From SAR86 cluster bacterium (lineage in GTDB: Bacteria; Pseudomonadota; Gammaproteobacteria; Pseudomonadales; Pseudohongiellaceae): a DNA stretch of 64,000 bases. The position numbers and the translations under genes are program-made. Positions 1-9,094 of this stretch are shown piece after piece; within the stretch, counting starts at the first letter, position 1; each line of letters begins with the position of its first letter. The stretch is from positions 1 to 64,000 of the forward strand of contig NVVJ01000007.1 of NCBI GenBank assembly GCA_002402175.1, given 5' to 3'. The notes below the pieces were generated by a model. That model worked only from the letters and a program-made list of their open reading frames with translations. It was not told the origin of the DNA and did no database searches.

Positions 1-179
1 TTGGGCCATCCCTGGCCCTCCCGCGCTCCATCCCTGGGCGCTAGTCACTACAAAACAGCACCCCTTCCCAATCCCCTGTAAAATCCAGTATTTTTTTCAA
101 CAGCAGATCTTTATGCATTTGCGAGAAAGCACCGTAGATAAATGACCTGCATGCTAGTCTGTGGGATTAATTATTTCGT

Positions 180-210
180 GGGGATATCTCAGGCTCTGAT
201 CCCCTTTTTT
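180..210 (+). terminator. Rho-independent terminator-like hairpin
   Basis: GGGGA pairs with TCCCC and an inner TCAG pairs with CTGA around a GCT loop, with a TATC bulge. Six T residues follow directly. The T run makes it a plus-strand terminator, so it probably ends a gene lying before this window and converging on pckA. The rest of bases 1-220 shows no gene. Confidence 0.5.
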
Positions 211-220
211 GCTCTCTTTA

Positions 221-1837
221 CTAATCCAGTTTAGGCCCTGCAAGAACCAGGGCTTTGCCCTCGTCGTTGTCAGTGAATTTCTCAAAGTTGGCTATAAACA
301 GCTCGGCTAGGTTTCTAGCCTTGCCATCCCATTCTTCCGGATCACTGTAAGTGTTGCGGGGGTCAAGAATGTTGTCGTCAACAGAGTCTATATTCACCGG
401 CACCTCAAGACCAAAGTAAGGCAGCATGAAGGTTTCAGCCTTATCTATTGATCCATCTAATATGGCGTGAATGATTGCTCGCGTTGCCTTAATGGAAATG
501 CGTTTGCCAGTGCCATTCCAGCCGGTGTTTACCAGATAGGCGGTCGAGCCAGCTGCTTCCATTCGCTTAACCAGTTCCTGAGCATACTTGGTAGGGTGCA
601 AAGACAAAAATGCAGCACCAAAGCAGCTAGAGAAAGTAGGGGTAGGCTCTGTAATGCCTCGTTCCGTGCCGGCTAGTTTGGCAGTGAAACCCGACAGGAA
701 ATGGTATTTGGTTTGTTCGGGAGTTAGTTTTGAAACCGGAGGCAATACGCCGAAAGCATCAGCCGTTAGAAAAATAACCTTTTCAGCATGTCCGCCTTTG
801 GATACCGGCTTAACAATATTGTCGATGTGATAGATCGGATAGGAGACGCGTGTATTCTCAGTTTTGGAGTTATCGGCGTAGTCTATGACGCCGTTTTCAT
901 TGACAGCGACGTTTTCCAGTAAGGCATCACGGCGAATTGCCTGATAAATATCAGGTTCACTTTCCTCGCTAAGATTAATAGTTTTGGCGTAGCAGCCTCC
1001 CTCGAAATTGAAAACACCGTCGTCGTCCCAACCATGCTCATCATCGCCTATCAGAGCTCGCTCAGGGTCAGTGGAAAGGGTGGTTTTCCCTGTGCCGGAA
1101 AGTCCAAAAAAGATTGCTGCATCGCCATCTTTGCCGATATTGGCAGAACAATGCATTGATGCCATGCCGCGAAGAGGTAGCAGGTAGTTCATCATTGAGA
1201 ACATGCCTTTCTTCATTTCGCCGCCATACCAGGTGCCACCGATCAATTGTACTTTCTCGGTCAGGTTAAAGGCGACAAAGTTCTCTGAATTTAGTCCCAT
1301 TTCCTTCCAGTCTGGATTAGTGCTCTTAGCACCATTCATGACGATAAAGTCGGGTTCAAAGTCTTTGAGCTGTTCATCACTAGGTCGAATGAACATATTC
1401 TTTACAAAATGCGCCTGCCAGGCTACTTCCATGATGAATCGTACTTTCAAATGGCTGTTTTCATTGGCGCCACAAATAGTGTCCATCACATATAGGCGTT
1501 TACCACTCAAGCGATTGGTAACCACAGACTTTAGATGATTCCAAGTATTCAGATCGATTGGCTTATTGTCATTCTTGCCCTGATCAGACCACCATACTGT
1601 ATCGCGAGAGGTGTCATCGCGAACTATGTACTTGTCTTTGGGTGAGCGCCCGGTAAATATGCCAGTATCCACAGAAACGGCACCCGATGTGGTTAGCACG
1701 CCTTTTTCATAACCTTCAAGTTCGGCACTGGTTTCCTGCTGAAACAGAAAATCATACGATGGGTTGTAATACACCTCTTCTACATCTGTTATGCCATATT
1801 GTTTAAGGTCTGGAGCGGCGTTCTGAGTCTCTGTCAT
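221..1837 (-). CDS. pckA: Phosphoenolpyruvate carboxykinase (ATP)
   Basis: Converts oxaloacetate plus ATP to phosphoenolpyruvate, CO2 and ADP, the cytosolic first step of gluconeogenesis. At 538 residues it has the usual length of the ATP-dependent family. Visible marks are [12 protein letters not shown] near residue 62, the kinase-type P-loop [11 protein letters not shown] near residue 245, and the metal-binding DDEHGW segment just after it. The ATG is preceded by an AAAGG-like ribosome site. The gene stands alone: the next minus-strand gene upstream is about 240 bases away, and a plus-strand hairpin lies beyond its stop. Identification is firm. Confidence 0.97.
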   Translation of the reverse strand: MTETQNAAPDLKQYGITDVEEVYYNPSYDFLFQQETSAELEGYEKGVLTTSGAVSVDTGIFTGRSPKDKYIVRDDTSRDTVWWSDQGKNDNKPIDLNTWNHLKSVVTNRLSGKRLYVMDTICGANENSHLKVRFIMEVAWQAHFVKNMFIRPSDEQLKDFEPDFIVMNGAKSTNPDWKEMGLNSENFVAFNLTEKVQLIGGTWYGGEMKKGMFSMMNYLLPLRGMASMHCSANIGKDGDAAIFFGLSGTGKTTLSTDPERALIGDDEHGWDDDGVFNFEGGCYAKTINLSEESEPDIYQAIRRDALLENVAVNENGVIDYADNSKTENTRVSYPIYHIDNIVKPVSKGGHAEKVIFLTADAFGVLPPVSKLTPEQTKYHFLSGFTAKLAGTERGITEPTPTFSSCFGAAFLSLHPTKYAQELVKRMEAAGSTAYLVNTGWNGTGKRISIKATRAIIHAILDGSIDKAETFMLPYFGLEVPVNIDSVDDNILDPRNTYSDPEEWDGKARNLAELFIANFEKFTDNDEGKALVLAGPKLD

Positions 1838-2076
1838 TGTGCTACCTTTTTCTTCCTTTAGAGGCTTTTATAATCAAAATATCGAGCGTATTGTACTACC
1901 GGAGTCACTATTTTCCAGCACTGATCCTGCATGCGATCAATTTTTTTTAGTGTGGGTATTTAAGTACAGGTGAAAATTTGGAAAACCAAATCCCAAAGCC
2001 TTCAAGATTGACCTTAACTTGTTAATTTAGCAGGGGAAATATCTGTAGAAATGACATACCTTGCCTTTGCTAGGGG

Positions 2077-3120
2077 CTATGAAGGGGAGGTGCTTAGGGT
2101 TTCTTTTGTAGAACTCATAGCTGAATTAGGATTTTCCAGGTCAGATGCATCACGTAATACATAAATATTGTAATATTTTTGGTTATGAATAACGGTTTTG
2201 GTTCGAACTGCCACAGCAAAAATATTACCTTGGGTATGTGCCATTTTCGAGATAAATTCTTCTGAGTCTTTAATGTTCTTTTGCCAGTAGTTCACGGCGA
2301 ACAGCTCATCCATATGCATTTTCCCGATAGTCTGGCTGGCTGTATACCCAAACTTCGCTTCCGCTCGTTTGTTCCAGGTCAGAATCAATCCAATTTTATC
2401 GGCCATCAAAATAACGTCTAGCGAATGATCCAGTATGAACTGTAAATCCTTCTCAGACTGTGTGCGGTCGGCTAACAGCAATTGTACGGTCTTATTGGTG
2501 TATTCCACTTCTGCGAGGTTAATTGCGGCCAACATTAATGGAAAAATCAGGGACGCGGCGTAATAGGTTAGATAAAAAAGCTCATCTAGTTGCATTGCAG
2601 GCAGTGCTATTCGGATAGCCAGCAATGCCATACTTGTAGCCACTAAAAATATCCTGGCCGGAGACAGGCCTGTTCCAATCTGCCAGGCATGCCAGATAAT
2701 CATGCTTAACACGATGTATATGGATATTGAAAGCAAATACCAGCTTGCCACGCTTGCAGGGGGCTCAACTAGAACCTGATAGGCAACGCTGGATAAGAAG
2801 CAAATAATGGGTAGCAGTATTAGCCACAGGTTTTTACTATTCAGTTTGCTCTTCATCATTATTAATGAAGACAGTAGTACTAATAGGGCAGAAAATTGCA
2901 GCGTTATGGAGAGAAAATAGTAGGTGATTGAATCCGGATAAAGGCTTAGCATTAAATCCGGTATCTGTCGGATAGACTCAACCAGGCCGGCGGCACAGGC
3001 TATAGCCAGATAAGCTTTGCGAGAGTTAAGAAAGTTAATCCACAACCCGGCGACCATCATCAAAATCAAAAAGATGATAAACCCCTGGGCGAATAAGAGA
3101 TATGACAGAGAAGTATTCAT
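2077..3120 (-). CDS. Membrane protein with C-terminal PAS domain
   Basis: The first ~210 residues form about seven hydrophobic segments, as in integral-membrane sensor modules. Residues ~220-330 form a PAS domain (FILDHSLDVILMADKIG, ILTWNKRAEAKFGYTASQTIGK). The protein ends soon after the PAS with a Ser/Thr-rich tail. No histidine kinase, GGDEF, EAL or methyl-accepting domain follows, so it lacks any visible output module and may signal by protein contact or be a decayed sensor. It has no obvious operon partner. The family is unknown to me; the domain assignment is confident, the function is not. Confidence 0.75.
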   Translation of the reverse strand: MNTSLSYLLFAQGFIIFLILMMVAGLWINFLNSRKAYLAIACAAGLVESIRQIPDLMLSLYPDSITYYFLSITLQFSALLVLLSSLIMMKSKLNSKNLWLILLPIICFLSSVAYQVLVEPPASVASWYLLSISIYIVLSMIIWHAWQIGTGLSPARIFLVATSMALLAIRIALPAMQLDELFYLTYYAASLIFPLMLAAINLAEVEYTNKTVQLLLADRTQSEKDLQFILDHSLDVILMADKIGLILTWNKRAEAKFGYTASQTIGKMHMDELFAVNYWQKNIKDSEEFISKMAHTQGNIFAVAVRTKTVIHNQKYYNIYVLRDASDLENPNSAMSSTKETLSTSPS

Positions 3121-3200
3121 TTAGCTTCGCTTATTATTTTATTTATTGAGCATTTTTTTAGCGGCACAATGCAGTCTCGGTAACTCGTCATACGCCGGTG

Positions 3201-4118
3201 TTATTTTAATGTTGAATGTCTGGCTTCGGCCTCGATAAAAACTCGTTGAACATTTTTGTATGCTTTCTTGATCGAACCGTCGAGTAAAGCAACGGTGTCT
3301 TCAATCTGATTGGCATTAGCTTCATCTTTGAATTCAACACTGATGTTAACCAGAATAAAATCTGGCCCCATATGCATAGTAAGCACTTCATTGACGTGCT
3401 CTATATTATCAATGTTAATTGCTAGCTTCTTTATGCCAAGTACAACGTGGTTGTTTGCACTTTCGCCTATCAGTAAACTTTTTGTTTCAAGTGCTAGCCA
3501 GATGGCCGTACCTGCCAGTATCAGGCCAATGACAATTGACGCTATTCCATCAAAGTAAAGGTTGCCGGTTATCTGAGTCAGAGCCGTTGCGATAAGAGCA
3601 ACCGTCAATCCAAGCAAAGCTGCTGAGTCTTCGAAAAGCACGACAAACATAGAAGGGTCTTTTCCTCGTTGTACGGCTTCGATATATCCTGAATCCCCTT
3701 TGGCCTGTTTAAACTCTCGTAAAGCATAAAACCAGGCAGCGCCTTCAAAAATCATTGCCAGTGATAACACGACATAATTAAGCAAAATATTTTCAATGGG
3801 TTCGGGGTTGGCAAGTCGATGGATTCCTTCATAGATTGAAACGCCTGCACCGACGGCGAAAATCATGAGGGCGACGATAAAGCTCCAAAAGTATATTTCC
3901 TTACCGTGGCCAAAAGGAAAGCGTTCATCGGCTGGCTTTTTTGATTGCTTTAAACCGTAGAGCAACAATATTTGGTTGCCAGTATCGACTACCGAGTGGA
4001 CTCCCTCTGAAAACATGGCAGAGCTGCCGGTTATTATCGCTGCTGCAAATTTCATAATTGCGATCAAAGCATTGCCCGCAAGGGCAGCATAAATAACTAG
4101 TTTTCGCGCAGATGACAT
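3201..4118 (-). CDS. Cation diffusion facilitator family transporter
   Basis: A 305-residue inner-membrane exporter of divalent metals such as zinc or iron, driven by proton exchange. The family pattern is clear: six membrane segments, the HSVVDTGNQ motif in segment 2 carrying the metal-site His and Asp, the FPFGHGKEIYFW loop, and a C-terminal cytoplasmic ferredoxin-like domain (residues ~215-300). The ATG at 4118 starts directly at the first conserved helix. Substrate cannot be told from sequence. It appears to be a single-gene unit between the PAS protein and the hydrolase. Confidence 0.9.
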   Translation of the reverse strand: MSSARKLVIYAALAGNALIAIMKFAAAIITGSSAMFSEGVHSVVDTGNQILLLYGLKQSKKPADERFPFGHGKEIYFWSFIVALMIFAVGAGVSIYEGIHRLANPEPIENILLNYVVLSLAMIFEGAAWFYALREFKQAKGDSGYIEAVQRGKDPSMFVVLFEDSAALLGLTVALIATALTQITGNLYFDGIASIVIGLILAGTAIWLALETKSLLIGESANNHVVLGIKKLAINIDNIEHVNEVLTMHMGPDFILVNISVEFKDEANANQIEDTVALLDGSIKKAYKNVQRVFIEAEARHSTLK

Positions 4119-4168
4119 GTAGGCGTAAGGTCTCTACTTCAGTTGATTCAAATGCAATTGGTTCAGCA

Positions 4169-5134
4169 TTATTGATTGGTGTCGAGTATGGAGATTTTGG
4201 CTGCTAAGTCGCCGCTGAGTTCGCCACTGAAATGTGCAGAAAAGTTTGTATTGCCATCAAGATTCAGCTTTAACCAGGCGAATGTGAATCTGGCTACATT
4301 AGGTAAATCATTGCCGCCATTGGTAGGTAAGTTATGCGTGCCGGTATTAAATTCAAGATACGCTTTGGCTGTGCTATCCGCGATAGCGTTATATAACGCG
4401 TGCGCATGTTGTTCGGGCGGTGCGACGGTATCTACCGCACTTGTGATTATCAGGGTTGGTACTGTCAAACCACTGTAGTCACCGGTAAATGACTCTCCCA
4501 ACTCGCAGCAATAAGGCATTAGTGGAATCACGGCTTTTATACGATCACCAAGTTGTTCTGCCGCCGCAAGGGCTGCGCCACCGCCAAGAGAATGCCCCAT
4601 AATGCCCAGTTTATTAGTATCAATTTTCCCTTGAATAGGGCTGTCAGCATTGTCGTTTTCCGCAACCAGAAAATTAATCGCGGCAATGTGCGCCTGCACT
4701 CGAGGCTGAAAAGTATCCCGTGGGTCATTAGTATCTATAATCATTACCGCAATACCCAATGAGGCAAGAGTTGGTCCCCACCAGTCGTAGGCTTCTTGTG
4801 TTGCGGTGTAACCTGGGACTAGCACAACTGCACTAAACGCAGGAGCAAAACTCAGAGTTAAGGGGTAGAAAATAGTCGCGCTGGAAAACTCTTCCACATC
4901 AGCTTGTGGGTCATAGGTTCGGACTTCGTATAGACTTTCGCCAAACTCGCGGCCAATAGCACTGGCAATTTCTCTGCCCTGTGGACGATAGCGGCCAGGT
5001 TCTGCTGTAGCATCTTGAGCGTCTAGCTGGTTACTGCCAAGGGTGAGTAACAAAGCGCAGGAAGTGAGTACGCATAAGAACTTGCTGGTTGATTGAACGA
5101 CTTCTGATGATTTCTTTATAATTGTTTTGAACAT
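4169..5134 (-). CDS. Secreted alpha/beta hydrolase, PET hydrolase/cutinase-like
   Basis: Predicted secreted esterase of the polyesterase-lipase-cutinase family. The proposed start (ATG at 5134, GGGG upstream) gives a signal peptide ending near LDAQ. The reading frame also stays open to 5221 with an alternative start. The mature part matches the PETase pattern: VPGYTATQ (oxyanion Tyr), WWGPTLAS, IDTND, the nucleophile elbow GHSLGGG (Ser ~181), the Asp in SAVDTVAP (~234) and the His in GTHNLP (~265). Where IsPETase has GWSMGG and a Trp after AP, this protein has GHSLGG and MPYCC with two adjacent Cys. A natural polyester such as cutin or polyhydroxyalkanoate may be the true substrate. Confidence 0.85.
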   Translation of the reverse strand: MFKTIIKKSSEVVQSTSKFLCVLTSCALLLTLGSNQLDAQDATAEPGRYRPQGREIASAIGREFGESLYEVRTYDPQADVEEFSSATIFYPLTLSFAPAFSAVVLVPGYTATQEAYDWWGPTLASLGIAVMIIDTNDPRDTFQPRVQAHIAAINFLVAENDNADSPIQGKIDTNKLGIMGHSLGGGAALAAAEQLGDRIKAVIPLMPYCCELGESFTGDYSGLTVPTLIITSAVDTVAPPEQHAHALYNAIADSTAKAYLEFNTGTHNLPTNGGNDLPNVARFTFAWLKLNLDGNTNFSAHFSGELSGDLAAKISILDTNQ

Positions 5135-5246
5135 TCTGAAATACCCCGAATATTTAGCCGTGGTTTGTAGATTTAGAATAATTACCTTTATTAAATATAG
5201 CAAAGCTGGAGTCACTAGCAAATCGGCTAGTTATCCGTATATAAGT

Positions 5247-5744
5247 TCAGCTGTTAGCTCGCATTCTGTTTTTACGCTTTTCCTGTCGCCTCTCAGCAAG
5301 CAAGGCGTCCATGCTAAAGGGGCCAGCCCCAAAGGCAAAGATAACCATATAAGCCGCTATGTACATAGCAGCTAATTCACCACGATTAAGAGTGGGGAAC
5401 CAGGCTAGGTGTGCAGTGAGATACGCCATGATCATAATGAATACAGCCATCAACGCTACCAGATGTGTCCAGAGGCCGATCAATATTAGAAAACCACCAA
5501 AGAACTCAATAACACCGGTGACAAATAGTGCATTGATTTCCATAGGCATCGGCCAGGAAACCAAATCACCTATGTTGACTGTAGTTATGCCACCCCCGGT
5601 GAAGGGCTGAGGATTTTCACCAAATAACTTGGCAAAACCATGAGTCATAAACATTGCCGAGCTCAGGATTCGAAAAAGAGTCCAGGTCCAGTCTTTGGAT
5701 TTATCAGCAACGCCTTCAAATAATGAGTTTATTCTACCAATCAT
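5247..5744 (-). CDS. DoxX family membrane protein
   Basis: A 165-residue protein with four predicted membrane helices and the DoxX/quinol-oxidase-subunit-like pattern: RILSSAMFMTHGFAKLFG early, then GVIEFFGGFLILIGLWTHLVALMA. The basic tail RRQEKRKNRMR is likely cytoplasmic. The ATG at 5744 has an AAGGGA ribosome site. DoxX proteins are linked to thiol or sulfur redox in some bacteria, and a DsbA-like thioredoxin gene lies just upstream, but a shared role is only inference. Confidence 0.85.
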   Translation of the reverse strand: MIGRINSLFEGVADKSKDWTWTLFRILSSAMFMTHGFAKLFGENPQPFTGGGITTVNIGDLVSWPMPMEINALFVTGVIEFFGGFLILIGLWTHLVALMAVFIMIMAYLTAHLAWFPTLNRGELAAMYIAAYMVIFAFGAGPFSMDALLAERRQEKRKNRMRANS

Positions 5745-5824
5745 GTGTCGTCCCTTCTTAGTGTGGCTAACGTGGTCAATATGGCAGTGATGGAGTGAAT
5801 GGGATTGTTAACTTTATTTCCTAA

Positions 5825-6535
5825 TTAGTCGGTGGACTCCGCGGCTGCGAATTCTTCATCCACCAATTGTCTGATTCTTGTGGCGGTAGGCTGCGCAACT
5901 ATTCGACCATTTACAAATACCGATGGTGTTGAGCGCACGCCGGCAGAATTGCCGCCACGCTGATCGTTGCGTAGTTTTTGAATTACTTCACTGGACTCAA
6001 TGTCCGCATGTAGCTGATCCAGATCCAGGTTGAGTTCTAAGGCATAGCTGTCAAATTCATCTTCGACATTTGGCAAACCTGCCCATATGCCTTGAGTAGC
6101 GAACAGATAGTCATGCATTTCCCAAAATCTGTCCTGATGGCCAGCGGCTTCAGCATATAGTGAGGCGGTCCAGGAATGCGGATGAGCGGTGGTAACTGGA
6201 AAGTGACGGAATACCAAATGTGCTTTATCTCTTATATTTGGCCAAATTCGAGTCATGGTTTGATGTTCTGTGGCGCAGGCAGGGCACTGAAAATCAGCAT
6301 ATACGACAATACTGACAGGGGTAGCGCTAATGCCTCTAACATGATCATTGTCCGCAATTTCGACGGTAGAGTAAGTTGGCCCCTGGTTGAATACTATATA
6401 TAGAGTCAAGAGCAGGAGTATGGGGGCTACGCCGAACATGCCAAATTTTAACAACAAAGCTCTTGTTTGCTCTCGGTGTGCCGTAGCTCGCTGTTTCTCT
6501 TCTTTGCGCTGTTTCTGTTGTGCTCGTTTATCCAT
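5825..6535 (-). CDS. Membrane-anchored DsbA-like thioredoxin
   Basis: A periplasmic thiol-disulfide oxidoreductase of the thioredoxin_4/DsbA type. A charged Lys/Arg/Gln-rich cytoplasmic start is followed by one membrane helix (~30-50) and a thioredoxin domain with the active-site motif CPAC in ADFQCPACATEH. Next come an alpha-helical insert (residues ~110-180) and the cis-Pro loop STPSVFVNG. The ATG at 6535 is preferred over an in-frame TTG three codons upstream. It probably oxidises or isomerises exported proteins. The family call is firm; the partner is unknown. Confidence 0.9.
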   Translation of the reverse strand: MDKRAQQKQRKEEKQRATAHREQTRALLLKFGMFGVAPILLLLTLYIVFNQGPTYSTVEIADNDHVRGISATPVSIVVYADFQCPACATEHQTMTRIWPNIRDKAHLVFRHFPVTTAHPHSWTASLYAEAAGHQDRFWEMHDYLFATQGIWAGLPNVEDEFDSYALELNLDLDQLHADIESSEVIQKLRNDQRGGNSAGVRSTPSVFVNGRIVAQPTATRIRQLVDEEFAAAESTD

Positions 6536-6678
6536 GTTTATCAACTGCCCGTTATAGTCTTATCTGCGCTGTACTATAACGCTTGGACAGAACGAGTCAA
6601 CGATGAAGAGGGGGCAGCTTAATCAAGTAGAGGGAGTTTCAGCAGTGTTCTGAATTGATATGAGGGTCAGGTGCAAAG

Positions 6679-7014
6679 CTAAAGGAAAAAACAATAGCTA
6701 ACTTTGCAGCCTATATGTATTCCCTGATCCTGGTGCATGCCAATCCAGCCTTCACACTTGGCGAAGTCAGTAGCCCAGTGCACGATTGTCTCGATGATAC
6801 CTAACCAAAGGTTATTGGTAATTAGAAAGACTATGCCGCCATGAACGAGGGCGTGAGCAGTTAGCCAGTAGTACCAAACCGGGAAAAGGCTTTGCTCGTT
6901 GTCGTGAATTTTGTCGTTACGGTTTTTGCCGTACCCCATCGCGTCGGGTTGCAAGACGAAATCAGCAAGCGCATGGCCAAAAATCAACATGAAAAGATTT
7001 TCAAAAAGCAGCAT
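6679..7014 (-). CDS. DUF3307 family membrane protein
   Basis: A 111-residue protein with about three hydrophobic helices and the DUF3307 pattern: GHALADFVLQPDAMGYGKN at the start, TAHALVHGGIV in the middle and DQGIHI at the end. Function is unknown. A strong AGGGGA ribosome site precedes the ATG. Upstream is an unusually long region of about 550 bases that holds a sigma-54-like promoter and an A-tract element resembling the one before the PEP-CTERM gene, suggesting co-regulation with the exopolysaccharide system. Confidence 0.8.
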   Translation of the reverse strand: MLLFENLFMLIFGHALADFVLQPDAMGYGKNRNDKIHDNEQSLFPVWYYWLTAHALVHGGIVFLITNNLWLGIIETIVHWATDFAKCEGWIGMHQDQGIHIGCKVSYCFFL

Positions 7015-7159
7015 GTAATGTCCCCTGGCTAAAATCAGTACGATCCAGGATTTAATTGATAAGTTAGCCAGTTATTCCGGGAATCGATTTCTATTTGTAA
7101 GCTCGATTCTTATCCGACTAACTTTGCAACATTCAAATAAACCCGGCAGCTGATAATAA

Positions 7160-7174
7160 GCATTAACAATGCCA
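7160..7174 (-). promoter_or_regulatory. Sigma-54-like promoter before the DUF3307 gene
   Basis: On the minus strand the sequence reads TGGCATTGTTAATGC. It has the invariant GG and GC dinucleotides at correct -24/-12 spacing and agrees with the TGGCAC-N5-TTGC consensus except at two positions. The inferred transcript start is near 7148, giving a leader of about 130 bases to the ATG at 7014. Confidence 0.4.
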
Positions 7175-7289
7175 GCGCACGCTTTGAATAATGATTGTGT
7201 TAGCTACTTCACACTAAATATTGGAAGTTAACCCAGCTTTGACCCATGGCGAGTTACAAATAATTTAAGCTCTTGAAAGTTATGTTATT

Positions 7290-7306
7290 TGTAAAAAAAA
7301 CCTACA
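7290..7306 (-). promoter_or_regulatory. A-tract element, candidate PrsR-type enhancer site
   Basis: The plus strand reads TGTAAAAAAAACCTACA, matching 15 of 17 positions of the element at 63641-63657. It lies about 115 bases upstream of the sigma-54-like promoter at 7160, a normal enhancer distance. Binding by PrsR is inference. Confidence 0.3.
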
Positions 7307-7568
7307 CCACAATATTGAGTAGTTACTGCCTGAAAGTGCTTGTTATTGACCAAATTTGACACAGTAACTGTCTGCCAGGCTGGCAGGCGATAACTCTCTA
7401 GTCGATAAGAAACAAAGCAGGATCAACACGGGTATTGTTCAGGTTAATACTCCAGTATCGACTTGCGTACCTACCGCAACATCGATGGTATTCATGCGGC
7501 AGTACAAACTTATCAAACCATGGCCATGATCCCGAATGAGGGTTTCGAGCCTGGCCATTTAAATATCC

Positions 7569-8954
7569 TTAAGATTCATCTGGTAGGACGGATTCGACTC
7601 TCGATGTGATTTGCCCTTTATGCACTTTTGAGATAATCGTGCTGCCTACCCTTACATCGTCGCAATTGCGAATTACTTGCGCCGATTCATCGGTCGTAAT
7701 GCTGTATCCCCGTGCTAGTGTATTGAGTGGGCTTACCGTATTCAGGCTGCGACTTAAGGATGCCAGCTTAGACTGCCTGGCTATGTTTGTGGTCTGTATA
7801 GCCTTGGTCAACCGTGCCAGGTTATTACTTAGCTGTATTTGAATTCGCTGAAGTTTTTGCGCCGGAGAATTTGCCAGCAAGCCACGGCCTAGTTGCATGA
7901 TTGTTGATTTTTGCTGAGAGATGCGATTGACCATTGCTAGTCGCATGCGTACTTCCAGTTGATCCAGATTCTGTGTGTGTTCCTGTAATCGGCGATCAGG
8001 ATGTTTTAGTTGTCTGGTGAGCCAGATTAGTTGCTGCCCAACTTGTTGGAGAACCTGTTTAATTGCCGATTGTAATAGGCTTTGAAAGCCAGTGAGCTGA
8101 TCAATATAATCTTGCTGGTCTGGGCTCATCTGTTCGGCGGCGGCTGATGGCGTTGGTGCTCTCAGGTCGGCGACGAAATCAGCAATAGTGAAATCGACCT
8201 CGTGGCCGACGGCACTGCAAATGGGCAATACGCTGGAATAAATCGCACGAGCTACTACTTCTTCATTAAAGGCTTGTAAATCTTCTATCGAGCCGCCCCC
8301 GCGCCCGACAATCAATGCCTGTAGATTCAATTTTGCGGCGTGTCGATTGGCTAATTCAATGGCAGTGACTATTTCGCCTGGGGCATTCTTGCCCTGCACA
8401 GCCACTGGGAATAGAGTGATTTGTGTTGCCGGGAAGCGGCGAGCAAATACGCTCAATATATCTTGAATAGCTGCGCCAGTAGGAGAGGTAATAACGCCGA
8501 CATGTTTGTAATGAGATAGAACCTGCTGCTTTGCTTCTGCTGCAAACAGGCCTTCGCCTAGCAATTTCAATTTGAGCTGTTCAAACGCACGTTGCAGAGC
8601 GCCGTCGCCAGCTTCTTCCATGGAGTTGATAATTAACTGATAGTCGCCACGGCCCTCATAAATACTAAGACGACCTCGTAGTATGACCTGATTGCCATTT
8701 TCTGGCTTAAACCTTACGGCTCGATTGCGGTTGACGAACATGGCGCATCGAATTTGAGATGATTTGTCTTTTAAGGTTAAGTACCAGTGCCCGGAGGAGG
8801 GTACTGCGAGGTTAGATATTTCGCCCTCGACAATTACCGCAGGGAAATTACTTTCGAGTAAGGATTTGGCCAGATTGTTCAGGCTGCTGACAGACAATGC
8901 CTTATCGTTTTGCGGATTTTCGAACTGATTAGCCTGTCTATCTGAATAATGCAT
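7569..8954 (-). CDS. xseA: Exodeoxyribonuclease VII large subunit
   Basis: Large catalytic subunit of ExoVII, which degrades single-stranded DNA from both ends in the cytoplasm. At 461 residues it has normal length. The N-terminal OB fold (residues ~20-115) includes VEGEISNL and GHWYLTLKDK. The catalytic region contains GVITSPTGAAIQDIL, VGRGGGSIEDLQAFNEE and SAVGHEVDFTIADFVADLRAPTPSAAAE, followed by the long coiled-coil region and a C-terminal beta segment (LARGYSITTD). The small subunit xseB is not next to it. Identification is firm. Confidence 0.97.
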   Translation of the reverse strand: MHYSDRQANQFENPQNDKALSVSSLNNLAKSLLESNFPAVIVEGEISNLAVPSSGHWYLTLKDKSSQIRCAMFVNRNRAVRFKPENGNQVILRGRLSIYEGRGDYQLIINSMEEAGDGALQRAFEQLKLKLLGEGLFAAEAKQQVLSHYKHVGVITSPTGAAIQDILSVFARRFPATQITLFPVAVQGKNAPGEIVTAIELANRHAAKLNLQALIVGRGGGSIEDLQAFNEEVVARAIYSSVLPICSAVGHEVDFTIADFVADLRAPTPSAAAEQMSPDQQDYIDQLTGFQSLLQSAIKQVLQQVGQQLIWLTRQLKHPDRRLQEHTQNLDQLEVRMRLAMVNRISQQKSTIMQLGRGLLANSPAQKLQRIQIQLSNNLARLTKAIQTTNIARQSKLASLSRSLNTVSPLNTLARGYSITTDESAQVIRNCDDVRVGSTIISKVHKGQITSRVESVLPDES

Positions 8955-9094
8955 AACAGCATACTACCTTACAGTAGATAGAAACTGTAACGGTATTGCC
9001 TAAGAAGTAATGATGGATATGTTCGGTTGATTTGTCAGTTGTCTCAGAGGTAAGCTCAACCGGATGATAGACCAATTAGCGCCAAAAAATAAAT

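Larger units (their letters stand above)
7015..7568. other. Gene-poor region with regulatory elements
   Basis: No convincing gene. It holds a sigma-54-like promoter at 7160-7174 and an A-tract element at 7290-7306. A small stem CTGCCA/TGGCAG lies at 7372-7386. A plus-strand open stretch from about 7451 to 7610 has no good start and no family that I recognise. Confidence 0.5.
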
